Below are positions 43,138-52,235 of a stretch of 64,000 nt of DNA, piece by piece. Source of the DNA: an uncultured Prolixibacteraceae bacterium (lineage in GTDB: Bacteria > Bacteroidota > Bacteroidia > Bacteroidales > Prolixibacteraceae). The DNA is taken from assembly GCA_937915865.1 (NCBI GenBank), contig CALGIG010000015.1, positions 1 through 64,000 on the forward strand, given 5' to 3'. Numbering within the stretch: the first letter of the stretch is position 1; each line of letters begins with the position of its first letter. The position numbers were made by a program, and so were the translations under genes. The notes beneath the pieces were generated by a model, which saw only the letters and a list, made by a program, of their open reading frames with translations, did no database searches and was not told the DNA's origin.

Positions 43138-43977
43138 ATGACCAGAACCCAAACAATATCAACAGTAGAACGTCGACGGATTATTTTGGAGGAACTTCAA
43201 CAAAACAAACAGGTTGATGTTGCACAATTGAAAGATCGTTTTGATGTAAGCGAAGTGACTTTGAGAAAGGACCTGCGCTATCTTGAAAACAAAAATCTGC
43301 TTATAAGATCGCGTGGAGGAGCTATGGTTCCTGTAAAAATAGCCGAAGACTTATCGGTTAAAAAGAGAATGGTTATAAACCTGGGATTAAAAAAACAGAT
43401 TGCCCGAAAGGCCAGTACGCTTATCAAGGACGGCGATACTATAATTATTGATTCAGGAACCACATTAATGCAAATCACCGATCATCTTAAAAAAATCAAG
43501 AAACTAACAGTTATTACCAATGCGTTGGACATAGCTTTTAAGCTTTCTGAGTTTAATAATCTGAAGATCATTGTTCCAGGTGGAATCTTTCGTGAAAAAT
43601 CCTGTTCACTGGTTGGTGTCACTGCTATCGAAAATATGCAGATGTTTCGGGCGGATAAATATTTTGTAAGCGCCGATGGGATTAATGAGGAAGGGCTTTT
43701 TACATCAAATCTGGAAGAAGGGCAGATTGCTAAACTAATTATGTCGAACGCGAAAGAGAATATTGTGTTGGTTGATTCCAGCAAATTCGACTGCCAGGGA
43801 ATCATTAATTTTGCTCCACTTACGAAAATACACACCTTGATAACCGATGAGAACATTACGGAAAATTACATCCAGCATTTCAGAGACCTTGGAATTAATG
43901 TGATTATAGCCGATAACTTAAATGAAAATTTATCCGTTCCCGAAAATTCAGTTGAATCTAGAAATGATGAGAACTAA
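43138..43977 (+). CDS. DeoR/AgaR-family transcriptional regulator
   Basis: 279 residues from ATG 43138, preceded by purines AAAGAGC; an upstream in-frame start at 43099 is less likely. The N-terminal winged helix has RRIILEELQQNKQVDVAQLK and DVSEVTLRKDLRYLE (about 10-60), the exact DeoR-type signature. The sugar-phosphate-sensing domain carries DSGTT (about 105), VPGGIFR and SADGINEEGLFTSN, typical of AgaR-like members. It likely represses the divergent susC operon and the GH3/GH15 genes that follow, and releases DNA on binding a phosphorylated sugar, perhaps an amino-sugar phosphate. The stop overlaps the GH3 start region. Confidence 0.93.
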   Translation: MTRTQTISTVERRRIILEELQQNKQVDVAQLKDRFDVSEVTLRKDLRYLENKNLLIRSRGGAMVPVKIAEDLSVKKRMVINLGLKKQIARKASTLIKDGDTIIIDSGTTLMQITDHLKKIKKLTVITNALDIAFKLSEFNNLKIIVPGGIFREKSCSLVGVTAIENMQMFRADKYFVSADGINEEGLFTSNLEEGQIAKLIMSNAKENIVLVDSSKFDCQGIINFAPLTKIHTLITDENITENYIQHFRDLGINVIIADNLNENLSVPENSVESRNDEN

Positions 43978-46210
43978 ACTTTGTATTTTATCGTGCCTGC
44001 TCATTTGGGCTAGTGTCTTGAATCATTCGTTAATGGCTCAACAAACGACAATTGATCAGAAAGTTGATTCGGTGATGAAATTGATGACTTTCCCGGAAAA
44101 AATTGGGCAATTAAACCAATACAATGATGATTGGGAGGCCACAGGGCCGGTAACTGTTGATACGAATAAAGCTGAACAAATAAGAAAAGGACAGGTTGGC
44201 TCAATGCTAAATTGCATGGGCGCTGGCCGGACCCGTCGCTGGCAAAGCATTGCTATGCAGTCGCGGCTGAAAATTCCGTTGATTTTCGGACAGGATGTGA
44301 TTCACGGTTATAAAACCACGTTCCCAATTCCGCTGGCGTCGGCGTGTAGTTGGGATCTTGCTGCCATCGAGGCCTCTGAAAGGGTGGCTGCCACAGAGGC
44401 AAGCGCTGGCGGAATTCAATGGACATTCGCTCCAATGGTTGATATTGCACGTGATCCAAGATGGGGCAGGGTGATGGAAGGTTCAGGGGAAGATCCCTAT
44501 TTGGGCTCGAAAATTGCTGAGGCCCGTGTAAAAGGTTTTCAAGGGAAGAAAATAGGCGATGTGGATATTGTGATTGCCTGTGCCAAACACTTTGCAGCAT
44601 ACGGGGCCGCAATTGGAGGCCGCGACTACAATTCAGTTGATATGAGCGACCGTTTGCTTTGGGAGGTTTATCTGCCGCCCTTTAAAGCTGCCGCTGATGC
44701 AGGAGTCAGAACTTTTATGACTTCATTCAACGATATTAATGGAGTGCCTTCGACTGCGAACCGGGAATTGTTGCACGATATACTGAAAGAAAAATGGGGC
44801 TTTAAAGGATTTGTGGTCAGCGATTGGGGCGCTGTTGGAGAAATGGTTAATCATGGAAATGTGAAAAACAGATACGAGGCGACCGAATGTGCGATCAACG
44901 CAGGGTGTGATATAGATATGGAGAGTCGATGCTATAAGGACAATCTGCCCCGGTTGGTAAAAGATGGTAAGGTGTCGTTAACTGAAATAGATGATGCTGT
45001 TCGCAGAATTCTTAGGGAAAAATTCGAACTGGGACTGTTTGATGATCCCTATAAATTTTGTGAGTTGGAACGGGAAAAAAGAGAACTGAATAATCCGGCA
45101 CATACCGCTCAGGCTCGTGATATGGCCAGAAAAAGTATTGTTTTGCTGAAAAATGAGAATCAGTTGCTCCCTTTATCGAAGAATTTGAAAACAATCGCCT
45201 TCATAGGCCCATTGGTAAAAGCAGTTAAGCAAAATAATGGATTTTGGGATGTCAATGTTCCGGGCATTGATTCCAGTCACATTGTTACCCAGTGGCAGGG
45301 ACTAGAGAATAAGGTCGGAAAATCGACCAAATTGCTTTATGCCAAAGGGTGCGACATTGAAGGCGACGATAAATCGGGATTTGACCAGGCTGTGGCGGTA
45401 GCAAAACAAGCTGATGTAGTGGTAATGAGTATTGGAGAGCGACGCGATATGACCGGCGAGGCTAAGAGCCGTTCGGATATAACCATTCCCGGTGTACAGG
45501 AAGACTTGGTAAGAACCATTATGGCAACAGGCAAACCTGTGGTGGTATTGATCAATGCCGGACGTCCGCTGGTGTTTAATTACATTGCAGATCATGTTCC
45601 TGCAATTTTGTATACATGGTGGCTTGGCAGTGAAGCCGGCAATGCCATCGCCGATGTTTTATCTGGCGATTACAATCCTTCGGCAAAACTAACGATGTCA
45701 TTCCCTGTAAGCGTTGGGCAAATTCCAATTTATTACAGTCATTTTAATACAGGTCGTCCGGTGGAGGACGATAATGATCGCTATTACCGGTCGGCTTATA
45801 CCGATCTGTCGATTTATCCGAAGTATGAATTTGGATATGGGTTGAGTTACACGACATTCAAATACAGTAATTTGAAACTGAGTGACAAATCCATGACATC
45901 CACAGATACAATTACTGTTTCAGTAACGGTTACCAACACAGGCAAATACGATGGAGAAGAGATTGTACAACTCTATCTTCACGATTTGGTAGGATCGATT
46001 GTCCGTCCGGTAAAAGAGTTGAAAGACTTTCGGAAAATAAAGCTGCAAGCCGGCGAATCGAAAACGATTTCATTTGTAATTGACGTTGAGAAACTTTCGT
46101 TTTTCAATCACGATTTGAAATGGGGAGCAGAACCTGGCGAATTTGAGGCAATGATTGGAGCTTCATCGCGCGATATTCGATTAAAATGTCAATTTGAATT
46201 AGTTAAGTAA
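43964..46210 (+). CDS. GH3 beta-glucosidase-type glycoside hydrolase (BglX-like)
   Basis: 748 residues from ATG 43964. This start overlaps the regulator by 14 bases and yields a clean signal peptide (LCILSCLLIWASVLNHSLMA). Domain A: FGQDVIHGYKTTFPIPLA, ARDPRWGRVMEGSGEDPYLG, AKHFAAYGA and nucleophile Asp287 in GFVVSDWGAV. Domain B begins near 390 (ARKSIVLLKNENQLLPL). The C-terminal fibronectin-III-like domain is at about 650-740. Periplasmic GH3 enzymes release terminal beta-glucosyl or related residues. It is translationally linked to the regulator and is followed 18 bases later by the GH15-like gene. Confidence 0.95.
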   Translation: MMRTKLCILSCLLIWASVLNHSLMAQQTTIDQKVDSVMKLMTFPEKIGQLNQYNDDWEATGPVTVDTNKAEQIRKGQVGSMLNCMGAGRTRRWQSIAMQSRLKIPLIFGQDVIHGYKTTFPIPLASACSWDLAAIEASERVAATEASAGGIQWTFAPMVDIARDPRWGRVMEGSGEDPYLGSKIAEARVKGFQGKKIGDVDIVIACAKHFAAYGAAIGGRDYNSVDMSDRLLWEVYLPPFKAAADAGVRTFMTSFNDINGVPSTANRELLHDILKEKWGFKGFVVSDWGAVGEMVNHGNVKNRYEATECAINAGCDIDMESRCYKDNLPRLVKDGKVSLTEIDDAVRRILREKFELGLFDDPYKFCELEREKRELNNPAHTAQARDMARKSIVLLKNENQLLPLSKNLKTIAFIGPLVKAVKQNNGFWDVNVPGIDSSHIVTQWQGLENKVGKSTKLLYAKGCDIEGDDKSGFDQAVAVAKQADVVVMSIGERRDMTGEAKSRSDITIPGVQEDLVRTIMATGKPVVVLINAGRPLVFNYIADHVPAILYTWWLGSEAGNAIADVLSGDYNPSAKLTMSFPVSVGQIPIYYSHFNTGRPVEDDNDRYYRSAYTDLSIYPKYEFGYGLSYTTFKYSNLKLSDKSMTSTDTITVSVTVTNTGKYDGEEIVQLYLHDLVGSIVRPVKELKDFRKIKLQAGESKTISFVIDVEKLSFFNHDLKWGAEPGEFEAMIGASSRDIRLKCQFELVK

Positions 46211-46228
46211 CCAGCTTAATAAATATAC

Positions 46229-48139
46229 ATGAAAAAAACCTTTCTTCTGCTTTTTATCCTGGTTCAGTTTGCGAATGCCCGATTTGCACTTTCTGCTGAA
46301 CCGGAATTAAAACAATCTTACTTTAAGTTAACTACATCAAACGGCATGATTGTCGCTGTTTATAATGCCGCAGAGAACCGGATTGATGATGTATATCCTC
46401 ATATTTTTACCAACTACGATTCGGCTCATTACGTTTTCCCTTTTACTGGGAACATTAAGTTAAGAGGAGACGAAAAACCGGTTACAACGGGCTATCTGGA
46501 GAATACGCATGTTATTGATGTAACATATACCAATTTCAAAATCAATTATTTTACATCATTCAACAGGAACGATCGAGTATTTTATGCTGTAATCAGGGGC
46601 GAAAAATCGCAAATTGAGAATCTTTCGTTTGATGCAGAGCTCACAGAAGGCCAACCAGTCAGTGGAATTTCGCAGTTGGAGAACTCGTTACAGGATTTAC
46701 CTATTCATTTAAAAGGGAAAGCTCTCACCGGAAGCATGATGCGGAAATACGATAAGAATCTGTACGAGAAATATTTCCTGTTTTCATATTCTGATTCATT
46801 AGTCGACAATACAGGGATAATAGAAAAAACTATTGAGAATATCTCAAGGTCGAAAACTTCATTGGTGGATGATGAGGTAAAATATATGAAGGGGATTTTT
46901 GCGCGCTGTAAATTTCCTGAAGGAATTACCGGTAAAGAGAAAAATATTGTAGAGCAATCAGTATCAATCCTGAAAATGGCTCAGGTGTCCGACTACGAAA
47001 TCTTTCCGAATTCGCACGGACAAATTTTGGCTTCTCTCAGGCCTGGTTTGTGGCACACAGCCTGGGTGCGCGACGGAAGCTTTGCTATTGAAGCTTTGAC
47101 ACAGTTAGGTATGTACCCGGAAGCTAAAAAAGGCCTTGAATTCATGCTCAAAGCTCCATCCGGAAAATATAAACATTTTGTTTATAAAGATGGGGTTGAT
47201 TATGGCCCGGGTGTAGATTACCAGATTTCGCTGACCCGCTATTTTGGGAATGGAGAAGAAGAATGCGACTGGAACGAAGACGGACCAAACATTGAATATG
47301 ATGATTTTGGCGTTTTTATGACCGCTTTCTGCGATTATGTTTCCAGGAGCAACGATGTTGAGTTTTATAAAAAATGGAATTCGGTAATGTGTACCAAAGT
47401 TGCTGATGCAACCCTTGCAACCCTTGCACCTGATTCGCTCATTAAAGCAGATTCAGGACCTTGGGAACACCACCTGAAAATGCCGCGTCAATATACCTTT
47501 ACTTCGGGTGTTTGTGCACGTGGGCTCGATTTGCTTGCCGGGTTACAGAAACAGTTTGGCTTGCCATATACAAAGTATGAAAATGCAGCGAAAACTTTAA
47601 AACAAGGGATTTTTGATCACATGCTTTGCGAGGGCAAATACCTAAAAGGGAACTCGGTTGACGCACACAAAACCGACCATGAATACTTCGATTCCGGAGT
47701 ATTTGAATTATTTGCCAATGGGTTGATTACGAATAAGAACCTGTTTCTTTCCCACATGGCAGAATGTGACAAGTTCCTTAGGATTAAGGGCAACAGACCT
47801 GGTTATATCCGATTGAATAGTAATGATCCATACGAAAATCAAGAGTGGATATTCATAAACCTGAGAATTTCGGTAGCTCGTATGTTGTTTGGACAAAAAG
47901 AAGAAGCTGCTAAATTGATCAACTATGTAACGGATCAGGCTGCTTTGAATTATAATATAATTCCTGAGATGATCAGCAATAAACTTCAGATGAGAAAGGT
48001 ACCAGGGGAATTTTATGAGTGGAACACCTGGTGCAACTGTATCCGCCATGATGATGATCTGTTTATAGGTACTATTCCAATGGTTGGATACGGTTCAGGC
48101 GCTTATGTAATAGCTCTTTACAGATATTACGGAATGTAG
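46229..48139 (+). CDS. GH15-like glucoamylase-type hydrolase (six-hairpin fold)
   Basis: 636 residues with a signal peptide ending near ALSAEP. The N-terminal beta-sandwich covers about 30-210. The (alpha/alpha)6 domain starts at LRPGLWHTAWVRDGSFAIEA (about 265-285), the motif found at the substrate site of GH15 enzymes. YGPGVDYQIS, WNEDGPNIEYDDFG and ADSGPWEHHLKMPRQYTF follow, the last containing the candidate catalytic acid. It ends with the repeating helices YNIIPEMIS. It may remove alpha- or beta-glucosyl units; GH15 members include dextranase and trehalase activities. Same operon as the GH3 gene. Confidence 0.82.
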   Translation: MKKTFLLLFILVQFANARFALSAEPELKQSYFKLTTSNGMIVAVYNAAENRIDDVYPHIFTNYDSAHYVFPFTGNIKLRGDEKPVTTGYLENTHVIDVTYTNFKINYFTSFNRNDRVFYAVIRGEKSQIENLSFDAELTEGQPVSGISQLENSLQDLPIHLKGKALTGSMMRKYDKNLYEKYFLFSYSDSLVDNTGIIEKTIENISRSKTSLVDDEVKYMKGIFARCKFPEGITGKEKNIVEQSVSILKMAQVSDYEIFPNSHGQILASLRPGLWHTAWVRDGSFAIEALTQLGMYPEAKKGLEFMLKAPSGKYKHFVYKDGVDYGPGVDYQISLTRYFGNGEEECDWNEDGPNIEYDDFGVFMTAFCDYVSRSNDVEFYKKWNSVMCTKVADATLATLAPDSLIKADSGPWEHHLKMPRQYTFTSGVCARGLDLLAGLQKQFGLPYTKYENAAKTLKQGIFDHMLCEGKYLKGNSVDAHKTDHEYFDSGVFELFANGLITNKNLFLSHMAECDKFLRIKGNRPGYIRLNSNDPYENQEWIFINLRISVARMLFGQKEEAAKLINYVTDQAALNYNIIPEMISNKLQMRKVPGEFYEWNTWCNCIRHDDDLFIGTIPMVGYGSGAYVIALYRYYGM

Positions 48140-48189
48140 GAGTTTGAGGTAATATTAAGTCTGATTCTTTACCTTCGTTGGCTGTATTA

Positions 48190-48230
48190 TTGATTCGAAT
48201 CAAGGATTCGAAATTTAACCCCTGATTCGA
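48190..48230. repeat. three GATTCGAA motifs, one in a perfect 14-bp palindrome
   Basis: TTGATTCGAATCAA (48190-48203) is a perfect palindrome. GATTCGAA recurs at 48205 and about 48223. This sits in the 196-base gap between convergent GH15-like and phosphoesterase genes, where there is no promoter need. A bidirectional terminator or a protein-binding cluster is possible. Confidence 0.4.
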
Positions 48231-48335
48231 ATTTATAATACTAAAATTCCAACTGTCTTTTGTATAAATTTTTATTTAGTAATCTCCGTTTTTGGCATCA
48301 TTGTCAACTTATTCCATTCTACAGCGAGTTTTGGT

Positions 48336-49307
48336 TTATTGCTTGGGCAGAACAAAATTGACGCCTGTAAAACGAATTGCTGCATCACAACGTTCCTGTT
48401 TGCTGTAAGGTGAATAAATTTTTGCTACCAACGATTTGCGCACCGGATCGATTTCGAGCAGTCGGATGTATCCATCACCATCGTTTATTCCCTGGTAATC
48501 CTGAAGAATTTGATAAATGCGGTTTCCATTGTCTCCACGATCATTACGCCATGCGGTAATCCCTGTATGCCCGCTTAACACTAAAAGGATGTTTGGGTAT
48601 TTTTTTATTAGCAAATTGTAAATTTCGTACGGACTTAAATCTCCATATCCGGCATTTCGTTCGCTGATGTCGCCATTTCCATTCAAATGGTAATGCGTAA
48701 GGATTATTACATTGTAATTTGGATGTTCTGCAACTACCTTGTCGGCCCATTCAACCGGTGCGCGGCGGGCACAAAACTCAAGCGAAACCACTAACCAATC
48801 GAGCCCTCCGGCTTTAAACGTATAGTAAGCATTATCACTTTTACCTTCTTCCCATCGCCCTTGTTGCCCTTTCAACCGGGAAACAGGGAAGTAGCTATTG
48901 AATTTGGTTGTTATACGTAGATTTTGGTTTACATTACCCGGGGCTGCACTTCCGCTGTTTTCTCCAACAGCCTCGCCATCATGGTTTCCCAGGCAAAGAA
49001 CATAAGGCATCCCGGCTTTATCCAGAATTTTGAAGCCGCTGCTTGCTTTCTCCCAATGTGCGATATTGTTGAAGTCAACAATATCGCCAACATGTAAAAC
49101 AAACGGGATATTAAGTGAATCTTTTTTATCGACAATCCATTGCAATTGACTGATAAACATTTCTGGGTGACGGTTTACCTCGCATTGAGTATCGGGTAAA
49201 ACGGGAATAGTAAATTTTTGGGCAATTCCTTCAAAAATGGAAAGAATAAACAGCGCCAAGGTTGCAAGACAAATTTTTGCTTTCATTTGTAAATCTTTAT
49301 TTAACAT
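48336..49307 (-). CDS. calcineurin-like metallophosphoesterase, secreted
   Basis: 323 residues; an ATG at 49286 (MKAKICLATLALF) gives the better signal peptide start. Metal-binding motifs in order: VLPDTQ (replacing the usual DxH), LHVGDIVDFN, LCLGNHDGE, ILTHYHLNG and LSGHTGITAW. The DxQ first motif is a known variant of this superfamily. An exported phosphoesterase or sulfatase-like helper at the end of a utilization locus could remove phosphate from glycans, or be unrelated. It lies 204 bases past the GH28-like gene with a repeat element between, so it may have its own promoter. Confidence 0.88.
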   Translation of the reverse strand: MLNKDLQMKAKICLATLALFILSIFEGIAQKFTIPVLPDTQCEVNRHPEMFISQLQWIVDKKDSLNIPFVLHVGDIVDFNNIAHWEKASSGFKILDKAGMPYVLCLGNHDGEAVGENSGSAAPGNVNQNLRITTKFNSYFPVSRLKGQQGRWEEGKSDNAYYTFKAGGLDWLVVSLEFCARRAPVEWADKVVAEHPNYNVIILTHYHLNGNGDISERNAGYGDLSPYEIYNLLIKKYPNILLVLSGHTGITAWRNDRGDNGNRIYQILQDYQGINDGDGYIRLLEIDPVRKSLVAKIYSPYSKQERCDAAIRFTGVNFVLPKQ

Positions 49308-49372
49308 TCAGTAATTTTAGTATTAATATCTTCTTCCTAAATAACTAATTCAACCCATAGAATTGAGCTTGT

Positions 49373-49473
49373 GAATTGAAGCGAAGCGGAAATCCATGAA
49401 ATGAAATATGCGGGACGAATAGCTGTTTATACATTTCCGATTGGTTTCGCCTAAGGCGAGATGGCTATTTCAT
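49373..49473. repeat. MITE-like palindromic element, copy 2 (rearranged)
   Basis: Shares with the 33454 element the module starting GAATTGAAGCGAAGCGGAAA (49373 onward, two mismatches over 27 bp). It also shares the palindrome CGCCTAAGGCG (49448-49458) and the end ATGGCTATTTCAT (49461-49473). Module order and orientation differ from copy 1, and the left inverted repeat is degenerate. Confidence 0.55.
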
Positions 49474-49511
49474 TTGATCTGATTTTATTTGTGTAATGTA
49501 CTTCAAAACTA

Positions 49512-51077
49512 CTACTCAACAGTTATCCCGGTTACAAATTCATTTTGGCCTATTGTAGCCATGTTGTTCATTTTTAAGCCATTTATAAAATAATCTTTTA
49601 GATGTATGTTTTTTATCAAATGTGTATTGTCAAAACCTGAGAAATACATTGAAGTCTTTTTATGGCAATTAAATTCAATATTTCCGAAATAAATATTATC
49701 CCTGATGAAATGATCGTAGCCTTTCAGCGCCAGATTCTGATCAATGGGGACATTAGAACCTTCTGCCAGAATTTTATTGGTAGAATCAGAGTAATTAAAA
49801 CTGATACTGTTTAATTGGATATTGCTGATTGATCCACGAACAGTATCCTCGGAATAAAATGTTGAATATATTCCAAAGACAGCAACCTTCCCCCAGGCAT
49901 TGGAAATAATTGGAGTTGTTCCAATAGTTAAACTATCAGTTATAGGTTGTTCGATTGCAATATTGTTAAAGCTAATGTTGTGTATATGACCACGGTCGCA
50001 ATTCTGAATATCCATTGCTACGGCGGTAAAATGTGGAATCTGGCAATTCGAAAAAGTAATATTCCGTATAGTGTCGGCAACAATACTGGCGCCTATTTCA
50101 ATTGCTCGCCCCCAATCGTTCCAAAGGACACAATTATCGACCAGAATATTTTCGATAATTTTATAAGGTTTGTTGTATGCTTTACGGGTACCTCTTATTA
50201 CTATATTGTCATCAAATGTTCTGATAAACGTATTTCTAAACTGTATGTTCCGGCAATTTACAATATCAAGTCCGTCGGAATTGTACCGCCAGTGGCCTAT
50301 TAGTTTCAGGTTATCAAAAATCAGGTGGTCGCAATTAGTGGGTATAATGGTCCAAAAGGGAGAATCGCGCAGAATAATTCCACCAACGGTCGAATTGGTC
50401 ACCTTCTTCAATGCAATCATAGCCGGAACCTCTCCTCTTTTGAATTTACTTGCATCAAGTATTCCTCGTCCGGCGATGGTCAGATTCTGCGCATTTTCTC
50501 CTCGAATAATTCCATATACCACAGCTCCACCGGCTATGTAAACAGTTTCATTGCTTTTAACATCAATGATTCCTGCATTATGAATTCCAGGCCCGAAATA
50601 ATGGACTTTCGGATCATTTTTATTAATCTTCGTTACTTCAGGAGGATTGGTAAAAACATGCAAGGCATGATGATACCCGTTCACCTCAACCACAAACTGC
50701 ATGGGTTTCGATAATTTAAACTCTATGGTTTTCCCATTTATGGTTGGCTTTATCCCGAATTCCCTGGGGCGTATATCAATCGAATGAATTTCCTTTTTTG
50801 AAATAATTTGTACATCAACTTCTTTCGCCATATCGAAATAAGCAAACGAAGCAATCTCGGTTTGCTCAACAGGGCGTTGATAACCAGGCCATATTTGGTT
50901 AATAGGGTATTTCGATACCTGAGCCTGGTATACAAATACTGGTTGTCCGTTTACGGCCATATCGAAATCGGTTGATTGTGGTTCGCCATTGGGCGCCTGA
51001 TAAACAGTTATACCCGATTTACACCCGAAAACTACAATTGGCAAGAGGAGTATAAATAATAAATATTTCATGGTCAT
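49512..51077 (-). CDS. GH28-like parallel beta-helix lipoprotein
   Basis: 521 residues. SPII signal with lipidated Cys19 (PIVVFGC). An N-terminal Ig-like segment (about 25-160) precedes a right-handed parallel beta-helix. The polygalacturonase-type motifs YNSDGLDIVNC and FIRTFDDNIVIRG lie at about 260-290 and supply the paired Asp residues of GH28-like active sites. IVADTIRNITFSNCQIPHF and similar coils follow. It probably hydrolyses an acidic or alpha-linked polysaccharide backbone at or near the outer membrane. It overlaps the preceding WbsX-like gene by 4 bases (ATGA), so it is translationally coupled. The exact family (GH28 versus related helix families) is uncertain. Confidence 0.78.
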   Translation of the reverse strand: MTMKYLLFILLLPIVVFGCKSGITVYQAPNGEPQSTDFDMAVNGQPVFVYQAQVSKYPINQIWPGYQRPVEQTEIASFAYFDMAKEVDVQIISKKEIHSIDIRPREFGIKPTINGKTIEFKLSKPMQFVVEVNGYHHALHVFTNPPEVTKINKNDPKVHYFGPGIHNAGIIDVKSNETVYIAGGAVVYGIIRGENAQNLTIAGRGILDASKFKRGEVPAMIALKKVTNSTVGGIILRDSPFWTIIPTNCDHLIFDNLKLIGHWRYNSDGLDIVNCRNIQFRNTFIRTFDDNIVIRGTRKAYNKPYKIIENILVDNCVLWNDWGRAIEIGASIVADTIRNITFSNCQIPHFTAVAMDIQNCDRGHIHNISFNNIAIEQPITDSLTIGTTPIISNAWGKVAVFGIYSTFYSEDTVRGSISNIQLNSISFNYSDSTNKILAEGSNVPIDQNLALKGYDHFIRDNIYFGNIEFNCHKKTSMYFSGFDNTHLIKNIHLKDYFINGLKMNNMATIGQNEFVTGITVE

Positions 51078-52186
51078 TTCCCTTGAACTACTTCTTTAAT
51101 CACTTTTAACTTGGCAGCACCGGGGTCACCTTTGGTTGGTACCAGGTAACCACCTTCGCCCAGTTCGTTCCAGGCGTAAATAAGGATAAGCCTTTCCTTT
51201 GTAGTTTTTGTAGGATTATTGTCCATCCACTTAATTGCATCTTTAAAGAAACTTTTGAACAGTTCCGGTGAACTGTCGGGGTAGTACCAGCCTTCTTTCT
51301 GGTTAAGTCCATCGGGACCTTCCCAGGGCCGTTTGTCCCAGCCTGCATTGAGTACCGGAATGTAAGGTTGTGCCTCGGTTCCTTGCCACTGTGGTTTTGC
51401 CCTGTCAATCAATTCCTGAAACTTATGTTCTTCGTGTCCATCGTCGTAACCCGATGTTAGGTTGTAATGGGTACTATAATCAAATATCTTTTTCTTTGCT
51501 GGTCCGCCACAGCCAGCCAAGGCCAACCCATTTTTAAAACCTTCTTTTTTAGCAGTTTCCTGTATAACTTCTATTTGTTCGTCGGTGATGGCATTATCGC
51601 CTGTTCCAAAAATAACAAGCAATGGTTTGCCATCTACTTTGATGTATTGAGGGTCTCTGAAATATTTAACCCAATATTTAACGGCGCTCGCCCAGTTTTC
51701 ATTTCCTTGTATTTCGAAACCGGTATGGTTGGCGATTAAAAGACTATATTTTAACCGGTTCCTGTTTTTTGCTTTTTGGTACAATTCCAAACTTGTATGA
51801 AGGCAATCTTTTTCAATTGCTTCGATGTTGATGGGGCCTTTGTTATTTTTCCAGTACCAACAGAAAAGGAAAAAACCGAGGCCATTATCAGCAGCCATAT
51901 CAATTTGGCGTTCCATTATTTCCTGAGTATCGTCGCGCCATCCCCAAACAGGTTCCCTGTCTGAGAATTCCCGAACAAAACGCCTGGTCAAATGTGTAGG
52001 AGCATTTTTAGCCCACGGCTCACCTGGATCGTCGGCAAACTTATTTTTGCCAGCCCATCCGTCGAAATAATATGCTCCCACTTGTACATTAATTTTATTT
52101 TCCTGGGCATTTACATCTGCTGTGCATCCGGTAAGAATGGAAATGCCATACCCCAAAACTATCAGGAAGTATATTGTAGCTTTCAT
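51074..52186 (-). CDS. WbsX/GH99-like protein, paralogue 4 of 4 (lipoprotein)
   Basis: 370 residues with an SPII signal (SILTGC, Cys21). The family blocks are VQVGAYYFDGWAGKN (about 35), REPVWGWRDDTQEIMERQID, NGLGFFLFCWYWKNNKGPIN, a middle NAGWDKRPWEG and the C-terminal YAWNELGEGGYLVPTKGDPG. WbsX (PF14307-type) proteins were first named as O-antigen glycosyltransferases but are related to the GH99 endo-mannosidase fold. Export signals and the locus context favour hydrolysis here. It closely resembles the genes at 54611 and 53461. Upstream neighbour 50 bases away; couples to the GH28-like gene. Confidence 0.8.
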   Translation of the reverse strand: MKATIYFLIVLGYGISILTGCTADVNAQENKINVQVGAYYFDGWAGKNKFADDPGEPWAKNAPTHLTRRFVREFSDREPVWGWRDDTQEIMERQIDMAADNGLGFFLFCWYWKNNKGPINIEAIEKDCLHTSLELYQKAKNRNRLKYSLLIANHTGFEIQGNENWASAVKYWVKYFRDPQYIKVDGKPLLVIFGTGDNAITDEQIEVIQETAKKEGFKNGLALAGCGGPAKKKIFDYSTHYNLTSGYDDGHEEHKFQELIDRAKPQWQGTEAQPYIPVLNAGWDKRPWEGPDGLNQKEGWYYPDSSPELFKSFFKDAIKWMDNNPTKTTKERLILIYAWNELGEGGYLVPTKGDPGAAKLKVIKEVVQGK

Positions 52187-52235
52187 TTCTTTTCGTGTTT
52201 AGGTTTGTTTATTCATCAGATTAACAACTAATTTG

